Below, in pieces: positions 20,967 to 35,159 of a stretch of 64,000 nt of DNA. The stretch is from Piliocolobus tephrosceles (taxonomy: Eukaryota; Chordata; Mammalia; Primates; Cercopithecidae). The first letter of the stretch is position 1. Every line of letters starts with the position of its first letter. The stretch is taken from positions 450,873 through 514,872 of the forward strand of contig NW_022312115.1 of the NCBI RefSeq assembly GCF_002776525.5, given 5' to 3'. The position numbers were made by a program, and so were the translations under genes. A model generated the notes under the pieces. The model worked only from the letters and a program-made list of their open reading frames with translations. It did no database searches and was not told where the DNA came from.

Positions 20967-23238
20967 AGGAAAACTTTCTGAGCAACTGCTCTGCAATGTG
21001 TATATTCGTCTCACAGAGTTAAGGCATTCTTTCGATTGATCAGCTTGAAAACATTGTTTTTGTGGAATCTGAGGAAGGACATTTGGGAACGATTTTTAGA
21101 ATATGGAGAAAGAAATATCCTCAGGTAAAATCCAGAAGGAAGCTTCCTGTGAAACTGCTGTGAGTCATCTAAATTCCTCTCACTCAGTTAAGCCTCTCTT
21201 TTCATTGATCAGTTTTGTAACACTGTGTATGTTTAGCATGTGATGGGATATTTGAGGGCACTTCGACGCTTAAGGTGAAAAAGGAAATATGTTCAGACCG
21301 AAACTGGAGATAAGCTTTCCGAGGAACTGCTTTGTGACGTGTGCACTCCACTCACAGTATTATACCTCTCTTCTCATACAGCGTCGGGGAAACCCTTTTG
21401 GAGAAACTGGTACCAAGTGATATTCGGGAGCATGTTGATGCCGATGGTGAAAAGGGAAATAACCTCAGACAAAAACTGGAAAGAAGCTTTCTAGGAAACT
21501 ACTCTGTGATATGTGTAATCATCTCACATAGATAAGGCTTTCTTTACATTACCCAGCTTGGAAACTGTCATGGACGGATCTACGAAGGGACCTTACAAAC
21601 CACATTCAGGAATATGGTGAAAACGGAAATATCTTCAGATAAAAACTGCATAGAAGCTTTCTGTGAATGTGCTTTTTGCTATGTTTATTCATCTCACATA
21701 GATGAAGCTTTCTTTACATAACTCAGCTTGGAAACTCCCTCGTGGATGGATCTGCGAAGGGATATTTGGGATCATATTCGGGCCTATGGTGAAATAGCAA
21801 ATATAATCTGATAAAAACAGGAGAGAAGCTTTCTGAGTAACTCCTTGGTGACGTGTGCATTCCACTCAGGTAGTTGTAACTTTCTTCTCATAAGGCAGAG
21901 TTCGAACACTGTTCCTGTAAAACCAAAAGAGTGATATTCAGAGCACAATAAAGACTATGGCAAAAAGTGAAATGTCGTCCAATAAAAAACAGAAAGAAGC
22001 ACTCGAAGAAACTACTCTCTGACTTGTCATTTCTTTTCACAGCGCTAAAGCTTCCTCTACATTTCCCAGTTTGAAAGTCGGTCTTTGAGGGTTCTGCGAA
22101 GGGATAGTCAGTGGCAACCGGAGGTCTGTGTCAAGCAAGGAAATGTCTTTCATCGAATATTTGAGAGAAGCTTTCTGCACAACTCTTTTGTGAAATTTGT
22201 ACTCATCTCATTGAGTTAAATCATTCTTTGGATTGAGTAGTTTGAAATCACTGTTTCTGTGGAAAATGAGAAAGGACATTTGGAAACGCTCTTTAGAATA
22301 TTTTGAAAAAGAAATAACCTCAGAGAGAAACCAGAAGGAATCTTTCTGTGAAACTGCTTTGAGTTACCTGAATTCCGCTCACCCAATTAGGCTTCTCTTT
22401 TCATTGAGCAGCATCAAAACACTGTTTTTGTTTAGTCTGCGAAGGAATATTCAGGGTTGCTTTCAGGCTTATGGTCACAGATGAAATATCTTCAGATAGA
22501 AACTGGAGAGAAGCTTTCTGAGGAGCTGCTTTGTGACGTGTGCATTCCACTCACAGAATGACGTGTGCATGCCACTGACGGAATGACATTTGCATTCCTC
22601 TCTCCTTTCTTCTCCCAGAGGATTCCTGAATCTTTTTTGGAGAAAAAGCTACCAAGAGACATTCGGGAGTATACGGATGGCTATGGTGAAAAAGAAAATA
22701 TCCTCAGACAAACATTGGAAAGACGATTTCTGTGAAACTGCTTTGTGTTAGATGTATGTATTCATCTCGCATAGATAAAACTTTTCTTCTATTACTCAGT
22801 TCGGAAACTCCGTCATTTACGGATCCGTGAAGGGATATTCGGAAGCACATTCAGGCCTATGGTGAAAGAGGAGGTATCTTCAGATAAAAAGTGGATAGAA
22901 GCTTTCTGAGAAACGACTTTGTGATGCATGCATTCCAGTCATGGAGTTATATCTCTTTTCTCACAAGGCAGTGTTTGAACACTGTTCCTGTGAAACCAAA
23001 AATGTGATATTTTGGAGCGCATTGAGGACTATGGCGAATAGTGAAATATACTGAAATAAAATCGAGGAAGAAGCGTTCCGAGAATCTGCTCTCGGATATG
23101 TGCATTCACGTCACAGACTTAATGCTTATTCTATGTTGCCCAGTTTCGAAACTCTGTCTTTGAAGCATCTGTGAAGGGTTATTTAGTGATGCCCAGAGGC
23201 TTGTGGTGAGCAAGGAAACGTCTTCAGGTAAAACCTGC
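20967..23238 (+). repeat. F1 HOR unit 8 (13 monomers)
   Basis: 2272 bp. The m6 end near 21960 is alpha-1, but m10 already carries the expanded motif (22534-22612). This makes it an intermediate between the two sublineages. Confidence 0.9.
22534..22612 (+). repeat. Expanded 25-bp motif in m10 (unit 8)
   Basis: The stretch 'tgacgtgtgcattccactc' recurs about three times with drift ('gtgtgcatgccactgacgg', 'acatttgcattcctctc') before the usual 'tttcttctcc'. Units before this one have a single copy. Confidence 0.82.
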
Positions 23239-25449
23239 CGAGAAACCTTCTGAGCAACGGCTTTGCGATGTGTATATTCGTCTCTTAGAGTTAAACAGTT
23301 CTTTAGATTGAACAGCTTGAAATAACTGTTTTGTGGAATCTGAGGAAGTATATTTGGGAACGATACTTAGAACATGGAAAAAGAAATATCCTCAGATAAA
23401 ATGCAGAATAAAGCTTTCTGTGAAACTGCTGTGTTTCGTCTTAATGACCGTCACTCTGTTAAGCCCCTCTATTCGCTGAACAGTTTTCTAATCCTGTGTA
23501 TGATTAGACTGTGACGGGATATTTGGGAGCACTTTAAGGCTTATGGTGAAAAAGGAAATATGTTCAGACCAAAACTGGAGAGAAGCTTTCGAGGAACTGC
23601 CTTGTGACGTGTGCATTCCACTCACAGTGTTATACATCTCTTCTCATACAGCGTCAGGGAAACCATTTTGGAGAAACAATACCAAGTGATATTCGGGAGC
23701 ATGTTGATGCTGATGGTGAAAAGGGAAATAGCCTCAGACTAAAACTGGAAAAAGCTTTCTAATAAACTACTCTGTGTTATGTGTAATGATCTCAAATAGA
23801 TAATGCTTTCTTTACATTACTCAGCTTGGAAACTTTCTTGGACGGATCCACAAAGGGATCTTCGGGAGCACTTTGAGAACTATGGTGAAAAACGAAATAT
23901 CTTCAGATTACAACAGAAAGGAAGCTTTCTGTAAATCTGCTTTTTGCCATGTTTTTTCATCTCTCATAGATGAAGGTTTCTTTATATTACACAGCTTGGA
24001 AACTCCCTCGTGGATGCATCCACGAAGGGATATTTCGGATCACGTTCAGGCCTATAGTGAAATAGGAAATATAGTCAGATCAAAACGGAGAGAAGCTTTC
24101 TGAGAAACTGCTTGGTGATGTATGCATTCCACTCAGGGAGTTATAACTTTCTTCTCATAAGGCACAATTTGAACACTGTTCCTGTAAAACCAAAAGAGTG
24201 ATATTCAGAGTACATTGAAGACTATGGCAAAATTGAAATGTCCAATAAAACACAGAAAGAAGCAATCGAAGAAACTGCTCTCTGACATGTTCATTTTTAC
24301 ACAGGGTTAAAGCTTATTCTATATTTCCCAGTTTGAAAGTCTGTCTTTGAGGGTTCTGCAAAGGGATAGTAAGTGGCAAACGGAGGCCTGTGTCAAGCAA
24401 GGAAATGTCTTCCGTCGAATATTTGCGAGAATCTTTCTGCGCAACTCTTTTGTGAAGTTTGTACTCATAGAGTTAAATCATCCTTTGGATTGAGTAGTTT
24501 GAAATCACTGTTTCTGTGGAAACTGAGAAAGGACATTTGAAAATGCTCTTTAGAATATCCTGAAAAAGAAATAACCTCAGAGAGAAACCAGAAGGAAGCT
24601 TTCTGTGAAACTGCTCTGTGTCACGTGAATTCTGCTCACACAGTTAAGCTTCTGTTTTCATTGAGCAGCATCATAAAATTGTTTTCGTTTAGTCTGCAAA
24701 GGGATATTCAGCAGAGCTTTGAGGCTTACGGTGAGAAAGGAAACGTCTTCAGATAGAAACTGGAGAGAAGCTTTCACACAATTCCACTCACAGAATGACG
24801 TGTGCATTCCACTCATCTTTCTTCTCCTGGAGGATTCCGGAATCCCTTTTGGAAAAAAGCCACCAGGAGACATTCATTAGTATAGAGATGGCTATGGTGA
24901 AAAAGGAAATATCCTCAGACAAAAACTGGAGAGTAGAATTCTATGAAACTGCTTTGTGTTAGACATATTTATTCATCTCGCATAGTTAAAACTTTTCTTA
25001 TGTTATGCAGTTTGGAAACTCTGTCATGCACGGATACGTGAAGGGATATTCGGGAGTAAATTCAGGCCAATGGTTAAAGAAGAGATGTCTTCAGATAAAA
25101 AGTGGAGAGGAACTTTCTGAGAAACGACTTTTTGATGTATGCATTCCACTAAGGGAGTTGTACTTCTTTTCTCACAAGGCAGTGTTTGAACACTGTTCCT
25201 TTGAAATGAAAAAAGTGATATTTCGGAGCGCATTGAAGACTATGGGGAATAATGAAATATACTGAAATAAAATCGAGGAAGAAGCGTTCCAAGAATCTGA
25301 TCTCTGATATGTGCGTTCACTTCACTGAGTTAATGCTTCCTGTATGTTGTCCAGTTTCGAAACGCTGTCTTTGAAGCATCTGTGAAGGGATATTTAATGA
25401 CGCATGGAGGTTTGTGGTGAGCAAGGAAACGTCTTCCGATGAAACCTGC
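23239..25449 (+). repeat. F1 HOR unit 9 (alpha-2)
   Basis: 2211 bp. The m5/m6 boundary reads 'gtcagatcaaaacgg' and m6 ends 'gcaaaattgaaatg', the alpha-2 form. The head of m10 is deleted at 24775 ('gaagctttcacacaattcca'), leaving the motif region 24774-24815. Confidence 0.88.
24774..24815 (+). repeat. m10 motif region (unit 9), with head deletion
   Basis: Contains 'attccactcacagaatgacg' followed by 'tgtgcattccactc', the repeat unit in about one and a half copies. The m10 start has been lost. Confidence 0.75.
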
Positions 25450-26023
25450 AGAGAAATTTTCTGAGCAACTGCTTTGCAATGTGTGTATTTGTCTCATTGA
25501 GTTAAACTGTTCTTTGGATTGAACAGCTTGAAATCACTGTTTTTGAGGAATTTGAGGAAGGACATTTGGGAACGATACTTAGAACATGGAGAAAGAAATA
25601 TCCTCAGGTAACATCCAGAAGGAAGATTTCTGTGAAACTCCTCTGTGTCGTTTTAAAGGCTCTCACACAGTTAAGCCTTCTTTTCATTGAGATGTTTTCT
25701 AAACCTGTGTATGCTTAGCATGTGACGGGATATTTGGGAGCATTTTGATGCTTAAGGTGAAAAAGGAAATATGTTCAGACCAACATTGAATAGAAGCTTT
25801 CCAAGGAAATTCTTTGTCTCGTGTGCATTCCAGTCAGAGTGTCATACAATCTCTTCTCATACAGCATCGGGGAAACTCTTTTGGAGCAAAAGGTACCAAG
25901 TGATATTCGGGAGCATGTTGATGCTGCTGGTGAAAAGAGAAATAGCCTCAGAGAAAAAGTGGAAAGAAGCTTTCTAGGAAACTACTCTTTGATATGTGTA
26001 ATCATCTCGCATAGATAAAGCAT
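25450..26023 (+). repeat. Extra partial F1 unit 10 (m1-m4), local duplication
   Basis: 574 bp holding m1, m2, m3 and the first third of m4, which then restarts as m1 at 26024 ('agataaagcatagagaaact'). A full unit follows, so this is an extra m1-m4 segment. It differs noticeably from the following m1-m4 (for example 'ttaaaggctctcac' against 'ttaattcctcttac'), so it is either old or came from another unit. Confidence 0.85.
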
Positions 26024-28303
26024 AGAGAAACTTTCTGAGCAACAGCTTTGTGATGTAAGTTTTCATCTCATAGATTTAAAACATTCTTTGGATTGAACAG
26101 CATGGAATCACTGTTGTTGTGAAATCTGAGGAAGGACGTTTGGTAACGATACTTAGAATATAGAGAAAGAAGTGTCCTCAGGTAAAATCCAAAAGGTAGC
26201 TTTCTGTGAATCTGCTCAGTGTCGTCTTAATTCCTCTTACTCAGTTAAGCCTCTCTTTTCATTGAGTAGTTTTAAAACCCTGGTATGTTTTGCGTGTGAT
26301 GTGAAATTCGTGAGCAGTTTGAGTCTTACAGTGAAAATGGAAATATGTTCTGACCGAAACTGGTGAGAAGCTTTCCGAGGAACTGCTTTGTCTCATGTGC
26401 ATTCCAGTCAGAGTGTTATACCTCTCTTCTTATACAGCGTTGGGGAAACCCTTTTGGAATAACAGGTACCAAGTGATATTCGGGACCATGTTGATGCCGA
26501 TGGAGAAAAAGGAATTAGCCTCAGAGAAAAACTGGAAAGAAGCTTTCTGGGAAACTACTCTTTGATACGTATAATCATCTCGCATAGATACAGCTTTCTT
26601 TACATTACGCAACTTGGAAACTGTCATGGAGGGATCCATGAAGGGAACTTCAGAGACACATTCAGGACTGTGGTGAAAAAGGAAATCTCTTCAGATAAAA
26701 ACTAGAAAGAAGCTTTCTGTGAATCTGCTTTTTGCTATGTTTATTCATCCCACATAGATGAAGGTTTCTTTGCAGTACACAGCTTGGAAACTCCCTCATG
26801 GACGCATCTGCGAAAGGATATTTGGGATCACATTTGGGCCTATAGTGAAATAGGAAATATAGTCAGATCAAAGGGGGAGAGAAGCTTTCTGAGAAAATGC
26901 TTGGTGACCTGTGCATTCCACTCAGGGAGTTATAACTTTCTTCTCATAAGGCACAATTTGAACACTGTTCCTGTAAAACCACAAGAGAGATATTCGAGGC
27001 ACATTGAAGACTATGGCAAAATTGAAATGTCCAATAAAATAAACAGAAAGAATCACTCGAAGAAACTGCTCTCTGACATGTCCATTTCTACACAGGGTTA
27101 AAGCTTACTCTACATTTTCCAGTTTGAAAGTCTGTCTTTGAAGGTTCAGCAAAGGGATAATAAGTGGCAGCAGATGCCTGTGTCGAGGAAGGAAATGTCT
27201 TCCATCGAATATTTGAGAGGAGCTTTCTGCACAACTCTTTTGTGAAGTTTGTGCTCATCTCATAGAGTTAAATCATTCTCTGGATTGAGTAGTTTGAAAT
27301 CACTGTTTCTGTGGAATATAAGAAAGGTCATTTGGAAACTCTCTTTAGAGTATCCTGAAAAAGAAGTAACCTCAAAGAGAAACCAGAGGGAAGCTTTCTG
27401 TGAAACTGCTCTGTGTCTGGTGAATTCCGCTCACACAATTAAGCTTCTCTTTTCATTGAGCAGTATCACAACACTGTTTTTGTTTAGTCTGTGAAGGGAT
27501 ATTCGGAGTGCTTTGAAGCTTATGTTGAGAAAGGAAACGTCTTCAGATAGAAACTGGAGAGAAGATTTCTGAGGAGCTGCTTTGTGATGTGTGCATTCCA
27601 CTCACAAAATTCCACTTCCAGAAAAACGTGTGCATTCCACTCAGAGAATGACAGGTGCATTCCACACAACTTTCTTCTCCTAGAGGATTTCAGAATCCCT
27701 TTTGGAGAAGAAGCTACCAAGAGACATTCGGGACTATAGGGATGGCTATGGTGAACAGCAAAATATCCTCAGACAAAAACTGGAAAGAAGATTTCTGTGA
27801 AACTGCTTTGTGTTAGAACTATTCATTTCTCTCGCATAGTTACAACTTTTCTCATATTACGCATTTTGGAGATTCTGTCATGCACGGATCCACGAAGGGA
27901 CATTCGGGAGCACATTCAGGCCTACAGTGAAAGAGGAGATATCTTCAGATAAAAAGTGTATAGAAGCTTTCTGAGAAACGACTTTGTGATGTATGCATTA
28001 CACTCGGGGAGGTATACCACTTTTCTCACAAGGCAGTGTTTGAACACTGTTCCTTTGAAATCAAAAAAGTGATATTTCAGAGCGCATTGAGGACTATGAT
28101 GAATAGTGAAATATACTGAAATAAAATCGAAGAAGAAGCGTTCCAGCAATCTGCTCTCTGATATGTTTATTCACTTCACAGAGTTAATGCTTACTCTATG
28201 TTGACCAGTTTTGAAACTCTGTCTTCGAAGTATCTGTGCAGGGATATTTAGTGACACCCGGAGGCTTGTGATGAGCAAGGAAACGTCTTCCGATGAAACC
28301 TGC
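26024..28303 (+). repeat. F1 HOR unit 11 (alpha-2)
   Basis: 2280 bp, complete. The m5/m6 boundary reads 'gtcagatcaaagggggagag' and m6 ends 'gcaaaattgaaatgtcc'. The m10 motif is expanded at 27584-27669. Confidence 0.9.
27584..27669 (+). repeat. Expanded 25-bp motif in m10 (unit 11)
   Basis: Three 'gtgcattcca' repeats plus a shorter 'aattccact' unit, with substitutions, before 'actttcttctcc'. Confidence 0.82.
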
Positions 28304-30511
28304 AGAGAATCTTTCTGAGCAACAGCTTTGTTATATGTGTATTCGTCTCATAGAGTTAAATCGTTCTTTGCATTGAACAGCTTGAAATCACTGTTCTTGT
28401 GAAATCTGAGAAAGGACCTTTGGGAATGATTCCTAGAATATGGAGAAAGAAGTATCCTCAGGTAAAATCCAAAAGGTAGCTTGCTGTGAATCTGCTCTGT
28501 GTTGTCTTAATATCTCCCACTCAATTAAGCCTCTCTTTTCATTGAGAAGTTTTATAACCCTGTGTATGTTTAGCATGTGATGCGATACTCAGGAGCACTT
28601 TGAGGCTTATGGTGAAAAAGGAAATATGTTCAGAAAGAAACTGGAGAGAAGCTTTCTGAGGAACTGCTTTGTCTTATGTGCATTCCAGTCAGAGTGTTAT
28701 ACCTCCTTCTCATACAGCGTCGGGAAACCCTTTTGGGGGAACAGATACCAAGTGATATTCGGGAGCTTGTTGATGATGATGGTGAAAGAGGAAACAACCT
28801 CAGAGAAAAACTGGAAAGAAGCTTTCTAGGAAACTAGTCTTTGTTATGTGTAATCATCTGGCATAGATAAAGCTTTCTTTACATTACACAACTTGGAAAC
28901 TGTCATGATCCATGAAGGGACCTTCAGAAGCACATTAGGGAGAATCTCTTCACATAAAAACTGGAAAGAAGGTTTCTGTGAATCTGCTTTTTGCTATGTT
29001 TATTCATCTCACAGAGATGAAGCTTTCTTTATATTATGCAGCTTGGAAACACCCTCTTGGATGGATCCACGAAGGGATATTTGGGATCATAGTCAGGCCT
29101 ACGGTGAAATAGGAAATATAGTCAGATCAAAACGGGAGAGAAGCTTTCTGAGAAACTGCTTGGTGACATGTGCATTCCACTCAGGGAGTTATAACTTTCT
29201 TCTCATAAGGCACAATTTGAACACTTTTCCAGTAAAACCAAAAGAGTGATATTCGGAGCACACTGACTACTATGGCAAAATTGAAATGTCCAATAAAAAA
29301 CAGAAAGAAGCACTCGAAGAACCTGCTCTCTGACATGTCCATTTTTACACAGGGAGAAAGCTTACTCTACATTTCCCAGTTTGAAAGTCAGTTTTTGAGG
29401 GTTCTGGGAAGCGATAGTAAGTGGCAACCAGATGCCTCTGTCAAGCAAGAAAATGTCTTCTATCGAATATTTGAGAGAAGCTCTCTGCGCAACTCTTTTG
29501 TGAAGTTTCTGCTCATCTCATAGAGTTAAATCATTCTTTGTATTGAGAAGTTTGAAATCACTGTTTCTGTGGAATCTGAGAAAGGACATTTGGAAACGCT
29601 CTTTACAATATCCTGAAAAAGGAATAACCTCAGAGCGAACCAGAAGGAATAAACTGCTCTTTGTCAAGTGAATTATGCTCACACAGATAAGCTTCTCTTT
29701 TCAATGAGCAGTATCATAACACTGTTTTTGTTTAGTCTGTGAAGGAATATTCAGGAGTGCTCTGAGGCTTATGGTGAGAAAGGAAACGTCTTCATATAGA
29801 AACTGGAGAGAAGCTTTCTGTGTAGCTGCTTTGTGACTTGTTCATTCCACTCACAGAATGACATGTGCATTCCACTCACCTTTCTTCTCCAAGAAGAATC
29901 CGGAATTCCTTTTGGAGAAAAAGTTACAAAGAGACATTGGAGAGTATGCGGATGGCTATGATGAAAAAGGAAATATCCTCAGAGAAAAACTGGAAAGAAG
30001 TTTTCTACTAAACTGCTTTGTGTTAGATATATTTATACATCTCACATAGTTAAAAATCTTCTTATAGTACGCAGTTCGGAAACTCCGTCATGCACGGATC
30101 CGTGAAGGGACATTCGGGAGCACATTCAGGCCTATGGTGAAAGAGGAGATATCTTCAGATAAAAAGTGGAGGGAATCATTCTGAGAAACGATTTTGTGAT
30201 GTATGCATTACACTCAGGAATTTATACCTCTTTTCTCACAAGGCAGTGTTTGAACACCTTTCCTGTGAAACTGAAAATGTGATATTTCAGAGCGCGTTGA
30301 GGACTATGGAGAATAGTGAAGTATACTGAAATAAAATCGAGGAAGAAGTTTCCAGGAATCTGCTCCTGATATGTGCATTCAGGTCACAGAGTTAATGCTA
30401 ACACCATGTTGCCCAGTTTCGAATGTCTGTCTTTGGAGAATCTGTGAAAGGATATTTAGTGATGCCTGGAGGCTTGTGGTGTGCAAGGAAACGTCTTCCA
30501 ATGAATCCTGC
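28304..30511 (+). repeat. F1 HOR unit 12 (alpha-2)
   Basis: 2208 bp. Monomer m4 has lost about 20 bp near 28910 and m9 a few bases near 29650. The alpha-2 markers are present at 29125 and 29277. Two copies of the m10 motif lie at 29833-29880. Confidence 0.9.
29833..29880 (+). repeat. m10 motif, two copies (unit 12)
   Basis: 'tgacttgttcattccactc' followed by 'tgacatgtgcattccactc', then the usual m10 continuation. Confidence 0.8.
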
Positions 30512-32783
30512 AGAGAAACTTCCTGAGAAACTGCTTTGTGATGTGTGTATTCGTCTCATATAGTTAAACTGCTCTTTGGATTGAACAGCTTGAAAGCACT
30601 GTTTTTGTCGAATCTGAGGAAGGACATTTGGGAACGATCTTTAGAACATGGAGAAAGAAGTTTCCTCAAGAAAAATCCAGAAGGAAGCTTTCTGTGAAAC
30701 TGCTCTGTGTCGTCTTAAAGGCTCTCACTCAGATAAGCCCCTCTTTTCATTGAGCAGTTTTCTAATGCTTTGTATGCTTAGCATGTGATGGGATATTCAG
30801 GAGCACTTTCAGGCTTACGTTGAAAAAGGAAATATCTTCAGACCAATGCTGGAGAGAAGCTTCACGAGGAACTGCCTTGTAACGTGTGCATTTCACTCAC
30901 AGTGTTATACCTCTCATCTCATACAGCGTCGGGGAACGCTTTTGGAGAAACTGGTACCAAATGATATTCGGGAGGATGTTGCTGCCCATAGTAAAAAGGG
31001 AAATAGCCTCAGAGTAAAACTGGGAAATGCTTTCTAGGAAAATACTCTGTGATATGTGTAATCATCTCGAATAGATAAAGGTTTCTTTATATTACACAAC
31101 TTTGAAACTGTCATGGACGGATCCACGAAGTGACCTTCGGGAGCACTTTGAGGACTATGGTGAAAAACGAAATATCTTCAGCTAAAAGCGGGAAAGAAGC
31201 TTTCTGTGAATCTGCTTTTTGCTATGTTTATTCATCTCCCATAGTTGAAGCTTTATTTACATTACAAATGTTGGAAAATCCCTCGTGGATGGATCGGCTA
31301 AGGGATATTTGGGATCACATTTGGGCCTAGAGTGAAATAGGAAATATAGTCAGATGAAAACGGGAGACAAGTTTTCTGACAAACTGCTTTGTGACGTCTG
31401 CATTCCACTCATGGTGTTACAACTTTCGTCTCATAAGGCAAAATTTGAACACTGTTCCCGTAAAACCAAAAGAGTGATATTCAGAGCACATTGAAGACTA
31501 TGGCAAAATAGAAATGTCCAATAAAAAACAGAAAGGGGCACTGGAAGAAACTGCTCTCTGACATGTCCATTTTAACACAGGGTTAAACCTTACTCTACAT
31601 TTCCCAGGTTGAATGTCAGTTTTGAGGGTTCTGCGAGGGATAGTAAGTGGCAACCAGAGGCCTGTGTCGAGCAAGGAAATGTCTTCCATCAAATATTTGA
31701 GAGAAGCTTTCTGCGCAACACTTTTGTGAAGAGTGACTTCAGCTCATAGAGTTAAATCATTCTTTGGATTGAGCAGTTTGAAATCACTGTTTCTGTGGAA
31801 TCTAAGAAAGGACATTTGGAAACGCTCTTTAGAATATCCTGAAAAAAAATTACCTCAGAGAGAAACCGGAAGGAAGCTTTCTGTGAAACTGCTCTGTGTC
31901 ACGTGAATTCTGCTAACACAGTGAAGCTTCTCTTTCCATTGAATAGTATCATAACACTGTTTTTGTTTAGTCTGCGAAAGGATATTCAGGAGTGCTTTGA
32001 GGCTTAGGTGAGAAAGGAAACGTCTTCAGATAGAAACTGGGGAGAAGCTTTCTGAGGAGCAGCTTTGTGATGTGTGCATTCCACTCACAGAATTCCACTC
32101 ACAGAATGACGTGTGCATTCCACTCACAGAATGACGTGTGCATTCCACTCACCTTTCTTCTCCTAGAGGATTCTGGATTCCCTTTTGGATAAAAAGCTAC
32201 CTAGTGTCATTGAGGAGTATAGGGATGGCTATAGTGAAAAAGAAAATATCCTGAGACAAAAACTGGAAAGAAGATTTGTGTGAAACTGCTTTGTGTTGGA
32301 TGAATTTATTCATCTGGCATAGTTAAAACTTTTCTTATATTATGCAGGTTGGAAACTCCGTCATGCACATATCCGCGAAGGGACATTCGGGAGCACATTC
32401 AGGCCTATGGTGAAAGACGAGATATCTTCAGATAAAAATTGGATAGAGGCTTTCTGAAAAACGACTTTGTGATATATGCATTCCAGTCAGGTAGTTATAC
32501 CTCTTTACTCACAAGGCTGTGTTTGAACACTGTTCCTGTGAAACTGAATAAGTGACATTTCAGAGTGCAATAAGGACTATGTAGAATAGTGAAATACACT
32601 GACATAACACCGAGGAAGAAACGTTCCAAGAATATGCTCTCTGATATGTGCATTCACTTCACACAGTTAATGCTTACTCTATGTTGCCCAGTTTCGAAAC
32701 TCTGTCTTTGAAGAATATGTGAAGGGATTATTAGAGACACCCAGAGGCTTATGAGCAAGGAAACGTCTTCTGATGAAACCTGC
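30512..32783 (+). repeat. F1 HOR unit 13 (alpha-2)
   Basis: 2272 bp, complete. The alpha-2 markers lie near 31350 and 31503. The m10 motif expansion is at 32068-32152. Confidence 0.9.
32068..32152 (+). repeat. Expanded 25-bp motif in m10 (unit 13)
   Basis: Three copies of 'tgtgcattccactcacag' plus one 14-base half unit 'aattccactcacag'. The last two full copies are identical, so this expansion is recent or still homogenising. Confidence 0.86.
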
Positions 32784-34339
32784 AGAGAAACTTTCTGAGC
32801 AACTGCTTTGCAATGTGTGTATTCGTCTCATAGAGTTAAACCGTTCTTTGGATTGAACAGCTTGAAATCACTGTTTTTGTGGAATCTGAGGAGCAACACT
32901 TGTGATCCTTAGAACATAAAGAAAGAAGTATCCTCGGGTAAAATCCAAAAGGAAGCTTTCTGTGAAACTGCTCAGTGTCGTCTTAATTTCTCTCACTCAG
33001 TTAAGCCTCTCTTTTCATTGAACAGTTTTATATCCCAGTGTATGTTTAGCATGTGATGCAATATTCGGGAGTACTTTGAGGCTTATGGTGAAAAAAGAGA
33101 TATGTTCTGACCGAAACTGGAGAGAAGCTTTCCAAGGAAATGTTTGTTTCATGTGCATTCCAGTCAGAGTGTTATACCTCTCTTCTCATACAGTGTCGGG
33201 GAATCCCTTTTGGAGGAACAGGTACCATTTGATATTCGGGAGCATGTTGATGCCGATGGTGAAAAGGGAAATAGCCTCAGAGCAAAACTGGAAAGAACTT
33301 TTCTAGTAAACCACTGTTTGATATGTGTAATCATCTCGCATAGATAAAGCTTTCTTTACATTACGCAACTTGGAAACTGTCATGGACAGATCCAGGAAGG
33401 GACCTTTGGGAGCAAATTCAGAACTGTGGTGAAAAAGGAAATCTCTTCACATAAAAACTGGAAACAAGGTTTCTGTGAATCTACTTTTTGCTATGTTTCT
33501 TCATCTCACAGAGATTAAGCTTCCTTTACACTATGCCACTTGGAAAATCCCCATTGGATGGATCCACAAAGGGATATTTGGGATCATACTCGGGCCTATG
33601 GTGAAATAGGAAATATAGCCAGATAAAAAACTGGAGAGAAGCTTTCTGAGAATCTGCTTGGTGATGTGTTCATTCCACTCAGGGAGTTGTAACTTCCTTC
33701 TCATGAACGACAGATTGAACACTGTTCCTGGAAAAGCAAAAGATTGATATTCGGAGCAAATTGAAGACTATGGCAAAAAGTGAAAGGTCCAATAAAAAAC
33801 AAAAAGAAGCACTCTAAGAAATGTTCTCTGACATGTCCATTGTTTTCACAGTGTTAATACTTACTCTACATGTAACAGTGTGAAAGCTGGTCTTTGAGGT
33901 TCTGCGAGGGGATAGTAAATGTGAACCGGAGGCCTGTGTGGAGCCAGGAAATACCTTCCATCGAAAATTGGAGAGAAGCTTTCTGCGCTACTCGTTTGTG
34001 ATGTTTGTATTCATCCCATAGAGTTAAATAATTCTTTGGTTTGAGCAGTTTGAAATCACTCTTTCTGTGGAATCTGATAAAGGACATTTGGAAACGCTCT
34101 TTAGAATACCCTGAAAAAAATAACTTCAGAGAGAAACCAGAAGGAAGCTTTCTGTGAAACTGCCCTGTGTCACGTGAATTCTGCTCACACAGTTAAGCTT
34201 CCCTTTTCATTGAGCAGTATCATAACACTGCTTTTTTTTAGCCTGCAAATGGATATTCAGGAGCGCTTTGAGGCTCACGGTAAGAAAGGAAACATCTTCA
34301 GATACAAACTGGAGAGAAACGTTCTGAGGAGCTGCTTTA

Positions 34340-34423
34340 TGACGTGTGCATTCCACTCACAGAATTCCACTCACAGAATGATTGTGCATTCCACTCACAG
34401 AATGACGTGTGCATTCCACTCAC
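34340..34423 (+). repeat. Expanded 25-bp motif in m10 (unit 14, first copy)
   Basis: Three 'tgtgcattccactcaca' copies plus the half unit 'gaattccactcaca'. The second full unit has lost two bases ('gaatgattgtgcattcc'). Confidence 0.85.
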
Positions 34424-35159
34424 CTTTCTTCTCCTAGAGGATCCGGATACCTTTTTGGAGAAAAAGCTACCAAGAGACATTCGGGAGTATAGGGATGGCT
34501 ATGGTGTAAAATGAAATATCCTCAGACAAAAACTGGAAAGAAGATTTCTGTGAAACTGCTTTGTGTTAGATATATTGAAGACTATGGCAAAAAAGTGACA
34601 TGTCGTCCAATAAAAAACAGAAAAAAGCACTCGAAGAAACTGCTTTCTGACTTGTCCATTCTTTTCACAGGGTTAAAGCTTACTTTATATTTGCAAGTAT
34701 GAATGTCGGTCTTTGAGGATTCTCTGAAGGGATAATAATTGCAACCGGAGGCCTGTGTCGAGCAAGGAAATATCTTCCATCGAAAATTGGAGAGGAGCTT
34801 TCTAGGCAACTCTTTTGTGATGTTGTATTCATCTTATAGAGTTAAATCATTCTTCTGATTGAGCAGTTTGAAATCACTGTTCCTGTGGAATCCGAGAAAG
34901 GACATTTGGAAACGCTATTTAGAATATCCTGCAAAAGGAAAAACCTCAAAGACAACCCAGAAGGAAGCTTTCTGTGAAACTGCTCTGTGTCACGTGAATT
35001 CCGCTCACCCAGTTAAGTTTCCCTTTTCATTGAGCATTATCATAACACTGCTATTGTTTAGTCTGGGAAGGGATATTCAGGAGCGCTTTGAGGCTCACAG
35101 TGAGAAAAGAAACGTCTTCAGATACAAACTGGAGAGAAACTTTCTGAGGAGCTGCTTTA

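Noticed and set aside
32068..32152. Short direct repeats as a CRISPR-like array
   Set aside because: The 25-bp units are directly adjacent, with no spacers, and lie inside a primate satellite monomer. This is a minisatellite.
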